Assembly (NCBI GenBank): GCA_028386065.3
Contig: JAKUCV010003089.1
Coordinates: 1-64,000 of the forward strand
Source of the DNA: Turnera subulata
Taxonomy: Eukaryota > Streptophyta > Magnoliopsida > Malpighiales > Passifloraceae
Direction: 5' to 3'
Length of the DNA stretch: 64,000 nucleotides
In this document: one piece after another, positions 35,107-48,208 of the stretch
Numbering within the stretch: the first letter of the stretch is position 1
How the letters are laid out: each line of letters begins with the position of its first letter
Notes under the pieces: model-generated
Database searches by the model: none
Seen by the model: the letters and a program-made list of their open reading frames with translations, nothing else
Told to the model about the DNA's origin: nothing
Made by a program: the position numbers and the translations under genes

Positions 35107-36768
35107 TTAACCCTCCAATTTTGGCTTCACCCGATACTGCCGGCCTGATCTCTGTTTCACATCACTGCTAATTTCTTTTTCATCTACCTCCATGGCACTT
35201 GTTTCAGCATCATCCGAATCATCAACAGCAATTCCCACAGATATTTTTCTCCTAGCCACAGACTCCTTCACAGCATCATCTACCATAGCAGCAGTGTCAC
35301 CAGTCTTCTTCTTGGGTATGAAGGTCACAGGCTTTGAAGGATCGAACGGAGTGTCATCTGTTTCACATTCCATTGCATTTGGCTTCTTCAGCATGTTAAG
35401 AAAGTCAATATAGGCCCGCCGGTTTGATTCCTCGTCCACATCACTTGCTGGGTCAAAAGTATAGCGCGTATATTTCGAAGGATTGCGCATATAATCTGGA
35501 ATACCAGAAGGATAATCCGGAGGTAAAGGATAGACCAAAGCTTCATCTGCTGAATCTTCCTCTAGTTGTTTGTCTTTGACTACATTGGCCTCATCCTCAT
35601 CACCATCTTTGCATTCTGGGTCGAACCGAACACGTTTTTCCGACTTGGAATCCGATTGATTACCAAGCAACTTGGAATCTGACAGGTCGTCCTTCCTCTT
35701 AAGGATGGATTTCAGGTTACCATCGTCAGCCGAGTTAATTTGATTGTTGACAACAGAAGATGAATCTTCGTCGGAGACACGCAAAGAATCCATCTTTTTG
35801 GCAGCTTCTGCATCTTCTTTGAGCCTAAGGTTAGCAGCCAAGTGATTTGCGCGGGGATCCCTAGCAGCATCCTTAAATGAAATGGGGAGCGTGGTTCCAG
35901 AATCAATGTCTATCCCGTAGTCTGCTGCATCCTTCATATACAAGCGATCACCGGGCTTCTCCTTGCCCACAGCCACTTTATCAAATTGATCTTCCTCTTC
36001 CTGAACAAAAATCCAAGTCAAATTAGTAGCAAGTAATCAGATTGGGCAAAACAGGCCTCACGAAGTCAAACCAAATGCAATTACTATAAAGAAACATGGC
36101 ATAAATACTAGAAGTACACACCCTATAAATACAAAATTTAATAAACAAATAATCCAAGCTACTACTGTGAGGGTTTCATTGCTATAATTTGTACGCTCAT
36201 CCACAATTCACTCTTTTGGTGGTTCGGGATGATTTTATCAGCAAGTAAATCAATTGCAAAGTAGAATTGGAAGAAACATTTAAAACGACACATTAGTCCT
36301 AAATTATGAGAATTAATTTTTTTTTTTTAAAAAGTAAAGTTAGAAGAGGGAGAGGGAGAGAGAGTATCAAACCTCATTATCAAGAGTGCAATCCAAGCCA
36401 ATGGAATTCTTAATCTCCCATTCTTCATCGTTGTAGTCATCGGGTTTGGGCTTGCCACGTGGCTCTTCTCCTTCTTCATCTTGTTGCTCGTCATCCTCCC
36501 CGTCGTCGTCTATGTCGTCAAGGTCCTTAATCATATCCGCTTGAAAACCAAACCCGGGTTCAGATTCAGGTTCCGGGTCTTCCTTGTCTCGGTTCCACGG
36601 GTTGCGGTCGATCTCTTCATCCGTGAGAGACCACATAGAGCTCAGAGAGGACGAGGAAGGCGGCGGCGGTGGCGGCGCTGTAGCTGTTGGAGCGGAAGAA
36701 GAGGAAGAGGAGGAGGAGGTAAGAGAACCAAAGGCTCTGTCCACCCGGACTCTGAAACTATCTTCCAT
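35107..36768 (-). CDS. TSSC4-like protein (two exons)
   Basis: Minus-strand exons are 36768-36373 and 36000-35107, joined as ...LDNE|EEEDQFD, giving 429 residues. The N-terminus has a Ser/Pro-rich stretch and then MWSLTDEEIDRNPWNR (45-60), the hallmark I associate with the TSSC4 family. An acidic region (82-103) follows, and IPDYMRNPSKYTRYTFD near the middle of exon 2 is the second conserved block. Human TSSC4 is a U5 snRNP assembly factor, so a nuclear role in splicing is a family-based inference; plant members have been annotated only vaguely. Highly charged, low-complexity composition with KRKDD and KSEKRVRF basic patches fits a disordered nuclear protein. Splice sites are GT-AG and the frame is intact. 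The next 100-150 bp upstream are probably 5' UTR. Confidence 0.85.
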
Positions 36769-39700
36769 GGCTCTGGTTTCGGGGTTTGTCGATTTACTTG
36801 GGGAAAAGCAGAGAGGGAAGTAGAGAGACCGGAGAAAAAAAAAGAAGCAAAGTCGAGCGACACCCAGAACCAGGAAGGGTTTTCGGGATGTTTTTGTTTT
36901 GTTTTTTCTATATATTTATAAGTGATATCCCAAGTCGGCTTAGAGTTATTCCTGTCTGGATAAGGATTCCACTTTGGATAAATGTATGTCATAAGAGAAA
37001 GTCTGTGAAAGACTTGGGTCACTTGTAGTTCGTGGATCCAAGTCATCAATAATTCAATATATTGGTTTCCCCGAAACACACCTTGGGCTTAAATGGGCAT
37101 CATAATATTGGACAAGACAAGCAATATGTTTGGTTGGAGATGAACTAAATCGGTGATTTGGGGCCGTAAATCGGTGATTTCTTAATCAATGAGCTTTGTA
37201 TGAAAGTCAGGTCTAATATAAGATTATGGAGGATTGGTTTAGCTAGATAGGGTTTGATCGGCACTCTAATTAGGTTAGTTCGAATCCTCTCGGTAACTAA
37301 TTTATAAATACTATTGTAACAACTCGATAAATGGAATGAAACGAATTAACTAGTTGACGCTAATGTCATTCCAAGAAATAGATAAGTGCCTGAATTTATT
37401 AAAACATAACAATTATTCTTAATATTTCACCTAAAGATGATTCACTTTCATGATTAATCAATTTTATAATAGAAAATTCACAAGGGACAACGTAATATGA
37501 AAATATTAAAATAAAGGATTATGCAGCTTTTCAGAAAGTGAATATAATGACCATAATTAATTCTTATTTTCTTTAGGTTTTAATATGATCAATCCCCGAA
37601 GGGTTTTCTCATCTCTCCCTTTCTCTCTGAGAAAATCCTAGATCTATAAATTTGGAGCTGTCGTCGACGACTGTTTTTTTGGTAGTAAGCCCCCATCGAC
37701 GTTTCGTTTATTTTTTTTTGTTTTCTTTCTTCTAGTTTTGTACGTTAGTCTCACTTTTTGTGGGTTTTTAGTATCCTTTTGTGGGTTAGTTTTCTCTTTC
37801 AGGAGTCCTCGTCACATTCTCTAGGTGATTGTTGTTTTCTCGGAAATAAGACCATGGGAGCCAAAAGCTTTGGAGGAAGATTTGATTTGAAGAGTAAATC
37901 TTTATTTGCTGCTGCAATTTACCAATAAGGAGAAGTTGTAGTACGGACCATACAGGTTATGATGCTCGTAGAGACGCTCAACGTCGGAGTAGTGTGCCTT
38001 TGTAAATCCTCTTTTGAAGGAGATAAATCTTGTTGTGTAATTTTATGTAGTAGGTTGAGAGAAATTCTTATGTCAAATTTTCCTTCAGATCCTTTGTATC
38101 TTTAATTATGTATTCTCAGATCTGTAGTTTTTTTTATTATATGAATGAAGAATGCTCCGTTTCTAAAAAAAAGTCTGTGTATAGTATAAATAAGACTATG
38201 TACTTGCAAATTGACATTTTTCTACTTTTATCTCTTTTACTTTTTGACTTTCAGTATCTTTACTTTACTACAATTTATTTTTTTCATGCTTTTAATTTGC
38301 TCTCAAAACTAGGAGTAGTTATAACTTAGATGTATCAGTAACCCTCGTTTACAAAGCATATCCGGTCCTAGACTAGATATGTCGAAGTACAGCCTGAAGA
38401 ATCGTCAAAGCGCATATCACAAACTGATAGCAGGGCCTCAAGCCCATATCAGTTCTCGTCAAAGCGCAGCCCAGGAGCATAACATCATTCCTCTAACCCA
38501 ACAATAAACCTATCATTCACATCAACCCGCCCCACAATAGCCTTCAATCCACATCAGTCTGCCCTCAGTTTAATTAATCATCAGGTTAAGTATCTTTTAT
38601 ATAGCTAGAAATTCTCGTTTGTCCAGTTCGTGTACTTGCAAGTTTTTGTGTTCCTTTTATATATCTTGAGTTTCAATTTTTGTCCCTTTTATATACCTCG
38701 AGTAACCCAAGCAATAATGTGGGGCCATTTGTTTGGGTTCACTTGAGACATCATTCCTTAATTTGTAGGTCTTACAATATTTTTCACATGGCATCAATCG
38801 CATTGTGTCAAGTCTCATGTGGACCTGGGCAGATGACCACGTCATCACATGAGTTCGGAGTACATAAAAAGAACACAAAAACTCCAGAATATACTATTGG
38901 GACAAATGAAAAACTCCAAGTGTATAAAATGTGCTTAACCCATTAACCATCGAAGCGGTCTAAAAATCCTCCTCGCATACACGACTCTAATTGTGTCCCA
39001 CAATGAATGTTTTGATATAACCATTGTGGGATAAAGGGTAATTATATAAAACAAGTTATTTGAATATTTATTAAAACTCTCGCCAATCTCATATTATGAA
39101 ATAAAATGAAGAACTTAAAACCAGAGGCATTCAGAGGCGGGCCATGGCCCCAAAACTTTGGATTATATATAGAGATTATAAGTTGAATCGAAAAACTTGC
39201 TTAACGTTTGGTTAGTTACATTCAACATATTTTTTCACAGAGAGAGATAGGGAGAAAGGAGCGAGCAGCCATGCCAAGTAACTACAACCATTATACTATA
39301 CCTGCTATAGCAATTCGCAATTCGTATGACCCAAAAGTTCCCCAACCGTGATTCCGGTTACTACCATGATCAACATGTCATATTAGATACAGTATGTTTT
39401 ATTGGAGGACCCATTTTTCCTATTTGTTTTTAATGACCAAATTTAAGAAAGAGTTAAAAAGGACAGATCATAGACAGGAGTAGAGTAGAGTACAAAGATG
39501 AGTGGTATGTGTATCTGTTCATGAATAGCTGTCATTTGTACCGACTTAAATCCGTATGATATCTGAATTTGATACATACAATTGTAGGAATCCAAACAAG
39601 CAACTAGTTCACATTTGTAGATTTGGTGATTCCATAGTTACACAAAAAAGGTTCCAATCCAAGGATATAGTCTGGCAAAAGATTGGTAACCTTCTCCGCC

Positions 39701-40321
39701 ACTTACCCGCAAAAGGGTAGGGCCCAAAAATAAAACACGCAATAAGGCAACCCCATTTGTTTTTTTTTTTGAGGCTGTGGAAGCTGAACATATATTTGGT
39801 TAGACCTAAATTGATCGATGCACTAGTAAATGTCCCTTCTGATTTTGTGATTTTTTTAAAAGAAAATTTGTTCCAGAGTGTATGTCCTATCTAGGAAGTA
39901 TACAGTGACATCTTTGCCCACATTTCGTCAGCCATGCAATCATCCCATCCCGGTGTCCCTCTCTTGAGTCTTCACTTGAAAGTGCAACACTCGTGCCTCT
40001 CCCTGTATATAAATATGAGTGTTGCATGAAAGCTTTCTGTCCATGGAGAAACTGATAATTCACAAAGTGGGAGCGAGTCATAAATTACTAGCTTTAGCTT
40101 TGGCACCAATATCCTAGGCCAGCTACCTTTAAATTTGGTAGCTTGTTTCTTTTTCTATATATATGTGTGGTCACACTTATGTAACTGCTTCTTTTGGTCA
40201 TGCTTAAAGGCCATACTTGGGCCTTATAATTGTCCTGGCTGGCTACTATTCATCTTCTGATTACTCCTGCAAGTTCATCATTATAGGTATAACCTGAAAA
40301 CAAGAAGAAGAAGAAGAAGAA
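36769..40321. other. Intergenic region between the TSSC4-like and NPF genes
   Basis: This region holds the promoters of both genes. A segment at about 37600-38170 ends in 'atgaatgaagaatgctccgt' plus an A-run and looks like an old retroposed transcript or LINE 3' end, but no TSD was found. A GAA repeat (40304-40321) precedes the NPF start codon and lies in its 5' UTR. No additional gene is supported. Confidence 0.4.
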
Positions 40322-43300
40322 ATGAACCCTGAGGAGAAAAATGGCAAGAGCTCATATAGGCTATACTGCCTCACAAAATGCTTCCAATCCCCATCCAGCC
40401 CGGAAAGGGAACCGGAAGAGAAACAGAGGAATATTACGGGGGCGGTCTGTTCCTCACCGGCGGAGTCAAATAAGATTGATACCCCAAAGAAACCTGGGGG
40501 ATGGAGAGCCATGCCTTTCATTTTAGGTATGCTTCACATGAACTGTGCTTTGCTAGCTAGTGCACTTTTTCATTACGTTTTTTTGTGTTAGTTATATTAG
40601 CTGACAGGAATAAGAAAAAGCCAGACGTTATGGATGTTTTTTTTTTTATATGTAAATACAATTATATTTGCAGGAAATGAGACTTTTGAGAGGTTCGCGA
40701 CAATTGGACTGTTAGCTAATTTTATGGTATACCTGATGAGGGAATATCACATGGAGCAGGCATCGGCTGCTAACATCCTCAACATCTGGCAAGGAGTCAC
40801 CAATTTCGCACCTCTGCTTGGTGCTTTCATCTGTGATACTTATGTGGGCAGATTCAAAACTATTGCCTTTGCCTCCTGTTCCTCCTTTTTGGTACGTTTT
40901 GTTAATTTGTGATATCCCTCTCTCTCTTTTTTTTTTTTTTTTACGGATGTCAAATCTGTCTCTTGTATCACACAACTAGATGATGGTTCAATGGGTTGTA
41001 AATCAATTTTGTTTTTGATTTCTTCAGTTTTAGTCCAATCATGGTTTTTTACCGCTTGTCTCTTTGGAAAAAATTTCTGATTTCACAAGTTTATTTTTTT
41101 TTCCAACAATAATTTGAGGAGAGAGTGAGAGACCGGTTTCATCAATCTTAATTACACCTAGGAGATCAACTTATTGGTTTGGCTCGAGTTTACTTGTTGC
41201 CTGCTCTTTTCTTTCTTTGGTGAAAGTATTGCCTACAAATTGTTACTCAAAACTTTTTTCTGTGGTCAACAATTGTTACCCAAAACGGAGAGGGGAAGAT
41301 CAGCAAACTAAACAACAGGCCTCCCCTTGTTTCTAAAAAGAAATACTTTCATATGCCTCCCATACCTTATTATTTGTCATCGGCAGTGGATTCCAATCCC
41401 ACTTGTATATATTATTATACTTCATAAATCAACTTGAGAGTTGAGACAAAATAAATTATTTTATAAATCAACTTATCGTATTATTATATCATATAAGAAA
41501 CACTGTTGGTGACTGTAAATCAGGGTTACCGGCAAATATGTGAACTCAGGTACCAAATAATTAAAGATAGAGACATATTTGTTGTTTCATTCACTCTTTT
41601 CCCAGACCATGTGAAATTAAAGGTTAATTGGGATCCAGACATAATAAGAATTACAATAATTGGTATCCCTGACTCTTGGAGGGCCGCATTTGGAAAACTC
41701 AGAATTTGGCATACCTTATTTAAGATATAACAACTCCAAGTGATATAATTCCTCTTATTATTGTATTGATGTGACAACTGAATTTTTAACCCAAAAGAGA
41801 TAAGTGAATTCATCTTCTAGAAAGTTTTCAGGTAACACTTTTCTTCATTTTCACTGATTTTTTTTTTGAAATATATATATATCACATCTTGCTTACATAT
41901 ACGTTTAATCAGCAATTGACCAAAAAGAATGCATAATGATTCTGGAAAGATGAACACTAACACGTGCTTATCATTGTCAAACACTGATTGATGGGCAGGG
42001 CATGGTGATAGTGACTTTAACGGCATGGCTGCCTTATCTTCATCCCCCTAAATGCCAACCGCAAGAGCATTGCGAAGATGCCAATGGCATTCAATTGGGT
42101 GTGCTGTTGATGGGGCTAGGCTTCCTGTCCATAGGCACAGGTGGAATCAGACCTTGCAGTATCCCCTTTGGTGTTGACCAATTTGACCCCACAACAGAAC
42201 AAGGCATCAAAGGGATCAACAGCTTCTACAATTGGTATTACACCACATTCACTGTTGTCATAATCCTCACCCTAACCTTGGTGGTTTATATCCAAGACTC
42301 TGTTAGTTGGGTTCTGGGATTCGGAATTCCTACCATTTGCATGGCATGCTCCATTGTTCTCTACTTCATTGGGTCCAAATTGTACGTGCATGTAAAGCCC
42401 GAGGGAAGCACTTTTTCGGGCATAACACAAGTCTTCGTTGCGGCTTACAAGAAGCGCAGGCTTAAGCTTCCTGGTGATGATGGAGCAGTGGAGGATGTCT
42501 ACTATGACCCCCCGGTCAAAGAAACTGTTCTCTCAAAGCTTCCACTCACGAATCAGTTCAGGTGAAATGTCTTTATCCTTACAAGATTTTCTTGCCTGTA
42601 AGGTCAACGGCAATTAATTGGGGTAAGTTGAAGGAAAAAGAAAAATTTTGTAAGAATTGAACATGCATTATTGCTTTCAGAGTGAATTATCATATCGTTC
42701 ATCTCTTAATTAGCTGGGGCATTTTCTGCATTAAATTATTCCCTATTGATTGATACCATTTCCCATGAATCAGGTGTGAGTGGCCCTACGTAATAATTAA
42801 CTGCTTCCAGAAATAGAACTAGGTTTTAAAATGTGTTTTTTTTTTTCAGAAATGTCAGTGTCACGCCAGAGAATCCAATTAAATATTTTAGTCCTCATAT
42901 GCATCACGTAATGGAAAAGAGACACGAAACAAATTGTTTTAGTTTACATGTATGTAGTTAAGACATGTTGAATTGATGATGAACTAATGTCGTTGCATGT
43001 TGTTGGCCTGTTTGTTTGTTGCTTGTTTACGACAACTAATTAATTGGTTTAACCCGGTCATTGTTGCCGGCTCCTCTTTTCCCTCAGGTTCTTAAACAAG
43101 GCAGCCGTAATAGAGGAAAACGACCTGAAACCTGATGGCTTTCCTGCCAGTGAATGGAGGCTATGCAGTATCCAACAGATAGAAGAGGTGAAATGCCTAA
43201 TAAAAATCGTTCCAGTGTGGGCTGCAGGCATTATAAGCTTCACTTCCATGGCACAACAGGGCACATTTACAGTGTCACAAGCCCTCATAATGGACCGACA

Positions 43301-43961
43301 CCTCGGACCCAGATTCCAAATACCCGCAGCTTCCATGTCTGTGATCTCCATGTTAACAATAGGCATCTGGCTACCATTCTACGACAGGATATTGGTACCG
43401 GCTCTTCGAAAAATCACGAAACATGAAGGTGGAATAACGTTGCTCCAGAGGATTGGGATTGGGATAGTATTCTCTGTTCTGTCAATGGTGGTGGCTGGAC
43501 TGATTGAGAGGGACAGGAGGGCATCAGCAGTCTCGGATCCCAAGGGGCCGCCCATGTCAGCATTTTGGCTGGCTCCTCAGCTTGCAATCATGGGACTGTG
43601 CGAGGCATTCAATATAATTGGACAGATTGAGTTCTTTAACAAGCAGTTCCCTGAGCACATGAGGAGTATTGCCAATGCTCTTCTGTTCTGTTCTATTGCT
43701 GGATCAAACTACCTTAGCAGCTTCCTAATCACCATTGTCCATAAGCTTACAAGAACCCCCCACCACCCGGATTGGCTGACAAATGATCTGAATTCTGGCA
43801 GATTGGATTATTTCTACTTCCTTCTAGCCGGATTGGGGGTCCTGAACTTAGCCTATTTTGTGTTTGTTGCTCAACGCTACCGCTACAAGGCAACTGTACC
43901 TTTATCAGAAGATAAATCCTACCATGATATTGAGATGAGCGCCACAAAAAATTCGAGTTGA
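40322..43961 (+). CDS. NRT1/PTR family transporter, NPF2 type (NPF2.13/NRT1.7-like), four exons
   Basis: Exons are 40322-40526, 40674-40891, 41999-42561 and 43088-43961; all junctions are GT-AG and in phase, giving 619 residues. NPF proteins are 12-helix proton-coupled transporters of nitrate, peptides, glucosinolates or hormones. The ExxER proton-coupling motif is E71-T-F-E74-R75. Further family landmarks are GVTNFAPLLGAFICDTYVGRF, GTGGIRPCSIPFGVDQFD, FYNWYY, the cytosolic loop ending KLPLTNQF, SIQQIEEVKCLIKIVPVW and EHMRSIANALL. Overall order and sequence are closest in my memory to Arabidopsis NPF2.13 (NRT1.7), which moves nitrate out of old leaves at the plasma membrane. Substrate in this species is inferred only. 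The start codon follows a GAA repeat. Nothing is broken. Confidence 0.93.
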
Positions 43962-44404
43962 TTACCATATATATATACAGCTTTATAAAGATACTGATGA
44001 GAAAAAAAGATCAGCCATATCAGCTTTAGTTATTTAGTGCTTTTTTTAAAAAAATTATTTATATAGTGCGTATGTATAAGTTTATATGAAATAACGAAAA
44101 ATTTTAGCTTTTATTTTAACAAAATATTCTAAGGTTCCCTGTTCAGTCTTATATTATGGCTTATATTTTTCACAGTATGTTTGGAAGTAGAAAGTGAATA
44201 TGCACACGCATTGAAAATATTTAGAAAGTGAATATCCATTGAAAATACCTACATAACACACATGTTGGACGATAAAATTAATCAGGATACATGTCGCATG
44301 AATTTAATATTGTAACAGAAAAGAAAAAGGAAGAATGTTGTAACAGAAATATGGAACATCTTGGATGTTTGCCATTTGGACATCAAACTTTCTATCTTTA
44401 TAAG
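43962..44404 (+). other. 3' flank of the NPF gene
   Basis: Probable 3' UTR and AT-rich spacer ending at the Pack-MULE target duplication. No other feature was identified. Confidence 0.45.
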
Positions 44405-46393
44405 GAAGAGCAAGGGTAAATTTTTTTTTTGTGTCCCTCCCTTAATCAATTTCGCATTTGTTGTCCCTCTTCGTTTTTTTTCACTCTTGGTGTCCCTCAA
44501 CTCTTAATTTACCAGGACACTTTGTCCTTTTTACCACCTACGGCCGGTTGGCAGTTGTGGTGCTGACACATGTCCTAGCAGCCCACACCATATCTTTTTA
44601 AAATTATTTTTCCTTTTTATTTTTTTCTAATTAATTTCTGAAACTTATTTTTTATTCTATTTTTTTCTTTTTCTTCCTTTCCGTTTTCTTTCTATTTCTT
44701 TTTTCTCCTCCCCGTTTTCTTCAATCTCTTCTTTTCTACTTTCTTTTTCTTTTCTCTTCACAAGCCACCAACACCACCGTTCTTCACCGGCTTTCTTCTC
44801 CAATCACAACAACCACTCGGTCCTCACGCGCCTCCGCCTCCAGCACCACTTTGGATTTCGAGTATGACGATTCCCCGGACGACGAAACCGGCACCGCTGG
44901 TGATTCCATCACCGAAGTGGAGCAGGTCTCGTCGATGGCCACGTCGGATTTGAAGGCCATAGCAGAGTGCATGATCTCTGCTGGTTATGCTATGGAGTGA
45001 ATCTCTGTGTATAAAGTCATCAGGAAATCGATCATCAAAGAAGGTATTTTCCGGCTCGGAGTAGAAAAGCTGAGCTCCTCCCAGATCAACAAAATGGACT
45101 GGGAATCGCTAGATTTGAGGATCAAGACCTGGGTGGAGGCGGTGAAGATTTCCACGTCGACGCTCTTCACGGGAGAGAGAATCCTCTGCGACCAAGTCTT
45201 CGGCTCATCGGAGACTATCAGAGAATCTTGCTTCGTTGACATATCCAGAGACGAAGCTCTGCTTCTCTTCAGCTTCCCCGAGCTGGTATCTGGGAAGAGC
45301 AAGAAATCGCCGCCGCCGGAGAACATGTTCCGCGCCCTGGATATGTACACTGTAATATCTGAGAACTGGGCAAATGTAGCTTGGGATGGTGCTTGCGACG
45401 GGATCGAGCGGCTCGACTTCGTTTGGCGACGACGGTTCTGGACAAATCCAGCTCGGATCTACCGGATTTGGGAGGATCGGAGTTCGGTAACTCCAGCGAG
45501 CTGTATACACGGCCACTGCCTCTCTTTTCTCCCCCCCTTTTCTTTTTGTTTCTTGATTTCTTCTACTGCCTATTTGATTGTAAATGTGTTGTTGGGATTG
45601 ATGGTGAATTCAAGTTTCTATTGGCTTGGTTGTTTTGGTGGTGTCTGTGGGCTTGTTTGTTCTTGCATTTTTGCCTTGGGTTGAGTTGGGTATGTGTGGT
45701 GCTCCGGTTAACAGTGGCTGTGGGTGGGTGCTGCAGAATGGAGGCGGAATTTTGGGGCAATGAACTCCTGGACATCAAAGGATCAGAAAGGAAGGGGCTT
45801 TTCACGATTGACAAATTTTGAGTAGTTTTTTTCTTCAATCTAAAGAGTAAAGATTAAAATTTTGTTCTTTATCAGAATTTTTCTTTCTTCTTTTTATCAG
45901 TGTTTGATTATTTTTTTCTTAATTTTTATTTTCTCCCTTGTGGTATTTGTTGCCATCAAAAGTGAAAGAAGTTAATTATCAAAAAGGAAAAAGTGAAAGA
46001 AGTTAGTAAATTGTAGATTAAAAAAAAAAGAGAGACATGAAGTTGAGAGGCTTGGGTTGTTACGGTGTTTGAGGTGCATGATTTTTTTAGAAAAACAGAA
46101 ATTGTCAAAGTTAGAAAAGATAAATTATAAAAAATTGTAAAAAGGATTTCCGGAAAATAAAGAATAGGAAAGAAAGAAAGAGAAAAAAAGAAAAATAGAA
46201 TCAGATGAAGTGGGCCCCACGGACACGTGTCTGTCTCACACGCACCAACCGGCTGCTGGGGGTAAGAAGGATACGGTGACCCGGTAATTCATGAGTTGAG
46301 GGATATGTTGAGTGAAAAAAAAAGGAAGAGGGACAACAAATGCGAAAACAAAAAGGTGAAGGGACAAGAAAAACTTTTTTACCGAAGAGCAAG
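44405..46393 (+). mobile_element. Pack-MULE carrying an EXO70 fragment, with 10-bp TSD GAAGAGCAAG
   Basis: The element is 44415-46383 (1969 bp). It begins GGTAAA and ends TTTACC, with inverted terminal arms of about 190 bp (44415-44605 and 46195-46383). These share 'tttcgcatttgttgtccctc' on opposite strands. GAAGAGCAAG flanks it at 44405-44414 and 46384-46393. The long arms and 9-11-bp duplication define a Mutator-like element. Between the arms there is no transposase but a captured host-gene fragment (44812-45375), so it is a Pack-MULE. Confidence 0.85.
44812..45375 (+). pseudogene. Captured EXO70 exocyst-subunit fragment
   Basis: One frame reads LDFEYDDSPDD, then ATSDLKAIAECMISAGYAME, then VYKVIRKSIIKEGIFRLGVE and KMDWESLDLRIKTWVEAVK, and ends near MFRALDMYTVISENW. 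This is the N-terminal to central helical part of plant EXO70, a subunit of the exocyst tethering complex. A TGA at 44998-45000 sits where a Cys codon would be expected after AME. Full EXO70 proteins are 600-700 residues; only about 190 are present. After 45375 the frame departs from EXO70, and an overlapping frame (45381-45500, DRAARLRLATTVLDKSSSDL) could be a second captured piece. No complete product is possible. Confidence 0.85.
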
Positions 46394-46409
46394 TTTTTCG
46401 AGCTACCAT

Positions 46410-46870
46410 ATGTACCGAGCCGGAACAAGTGGATTTTTGGTCTCTGTACTCTCCTCGATTTCGAAATGTTATCCTTGTACCGATTTTTTATAGATTTTGG
46501 TCCTCGTACTACCCAAAAAATATGGTTTTTGGTACTTCCGGCCACCGGAGGGCCATCGGCGACACGTGTCACCATATTATTCGGCCACATCGTCACGTGG
46601 GACCCACCGACCCGGGTCGTCTTCCCAGCTGATTCGGGCGAAACCAAGGTCGACCGGGTCGGTGGGTCCCACATAACGATGTGACCGAATAATATGGTGA
46701 CATGTGTCACCGACGACCGTCCGGTGGCCGGAAGTACCAAAAACCATATTTTTGGGGTAGTACGAGGACCAAAATCCGAAAAAAATCGGTACTGGGCTGA
46801 CATTTCAAAATTGAAGGACGTACAGGGACAAAAAATCTACTTGTTCTGTATGGAGCCATATCGCTCCCCC
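46410..46870. repeat. Fold-back inverted repeat next to the Pack-MULE
   Basis: Left and right halves are inverted copies. They share GAACAAGTRGATTTTT, TTTTGGTCCTCGTACTACCC, ATATGGTTTTTGGTACTTCC and CACCATATTATTCGG on opposite strands, with the centre near 46640. The arms are about 220 bp. Because of this, ORFs on both strands encode near-identical peptides (46201-46803, 46340-46684). It is probably a MITE. I could not find a target duplication, so the ends are approximate. Confidence 0.75.
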
Positions 46871-48035
46871 ACCAATTTTATTATTTGTTTTTTTTCTGTC
46901 CCTTGTACCGATTAATTAATGTAATATCTTTTAGATTGAAAAATTTATTAAAAACAATATACTATAAGATCTGTGCAAAATCAAATGACAAAAACTAAAT
47001 GCCCATGAGGAGCACTCTTTGTGCTCCAGAAATCTTATCAGAAATGGGTAGCTTTTGCTCTTGTGATGTCAATGCATGATTGTAAATTTGTAATCCTTAT
47101 TTCATCTTCTTATTATTAACAAAATTGGGTGCCTTATAAAAAAAAGGCATTATGTTTTGTTAATAGTTCTTACAGAATATCGTTGACATGAGAAAACAAA
47201 AAAACTTGTTATGCATAGGCATAAGCAATAACAATAAGGCATCACTAATGCTAGTAGTGAACTTTTTAACTCATTTAATTCCGACTCTTGCAAAGATAAG
47301 AGAGGGTCATGAGGTCTCTTGTGAATATTGTGTAAATCCTATCATGTTGTAAAGGATGACATCAGTCCGGGATCTCCCCTCAACACTTTCAATGGCAGCT
47401 GTTGTTAATCGTGACTCATGAGATGAGAGACAAAACCCACGTATCAAAGTTCAAAAGCATCAAAATCTTCCTTATAGCGTCACTGACAAACATAGGTGGC
47501 AAATTCTTTTTGTGGTGCCCTTGGGTTAGGTTTTATCCCTCCTTGGCACCTTCTCTTTGTAACTACTATAGGGGGGACGCATGCATATATATGCTTGAAT
47601 GGATCGATCGATGTGAATCTGCGGTAGGCATGCTTGTCCACACCTTTTTTCCCCCTGATGTTCACTTTTGTACTATATACATGCATGCTCTAGAAACTAT
47701 GAGAGGAGTTCTTGAGTAATCTCTTTATTTTCTTCACATTCTTTTCCAAATTTCCTTCAAAGATGATATGCATTTTGGCTTGAGCATTATCGCTTTTTGT
47801 GTGTGAATTGAATGGTCATTTATGATGATTTGTCATTTGGTCTCTCTTCCACGGTACTCCCTAAAACATCACCAGCCAGCAGTATATGGCTAATTGGTTC
47901 TCCATTTGGATTTCGATAGTTGTTTTTAATTGACTAACACTTTGACCAAGTTCACTCGTAGAGCTCTTTGCCTAAAGTAGTGATGCAAGTATCTCAACCA
48001 AAATTGTCTGCCAAAGAATCAAAATTATTGATTAA
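46871..48035. other. Spacer before the minus-strand Copia element
   Basis: AT-rich DNA with no recognisable gene. The ORFs at 47402-47719 and 47480-47686 overlap on opposite strands and lack known domains. Confidence 0.4.
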
Positions 48036-48208
48036 TGTTAGCAGGGAGAAATGCGCAGCACAACACACTTTGTTTTATTTAAAATACTATGGTATGCCTT
48101 TTTATATAGTGTACCATAAATATTATAAAATTTAGTCTTTTTAGATTTAGGACTCCTACCACAACACACATTTGTTAAATAAATAAATATTTAGCTTAAT
48201 ATTCCACA
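48036..48208 (-). repeat. 3' LTR of the minus-strand Copia element
   Basis: On the minus strand the polypurine tract TTTAAGGGAGACA is followed by TGTGGAATATTAAGC, and the LTR ends CTGCTAACA at 48036. It is about 173 bp long. The start resembles that of the LTR at 58013. The matching 5' LTR is absent. Confidence 0.6.

Noticed and set aside
37600..38170. Processed pseudogene or LINE 3' end
   Set aside because: An A-run follows a plausible 3' end, but no target duplication or coding similarity could be found, so it is only mentioned in the intergenic entry.
46201..46803. 200-codon ORF on the minus strand
   Set aside because: It crosses a fold-back repeat and the same peptide appears from the other strand; it is symmetry, not a gene.
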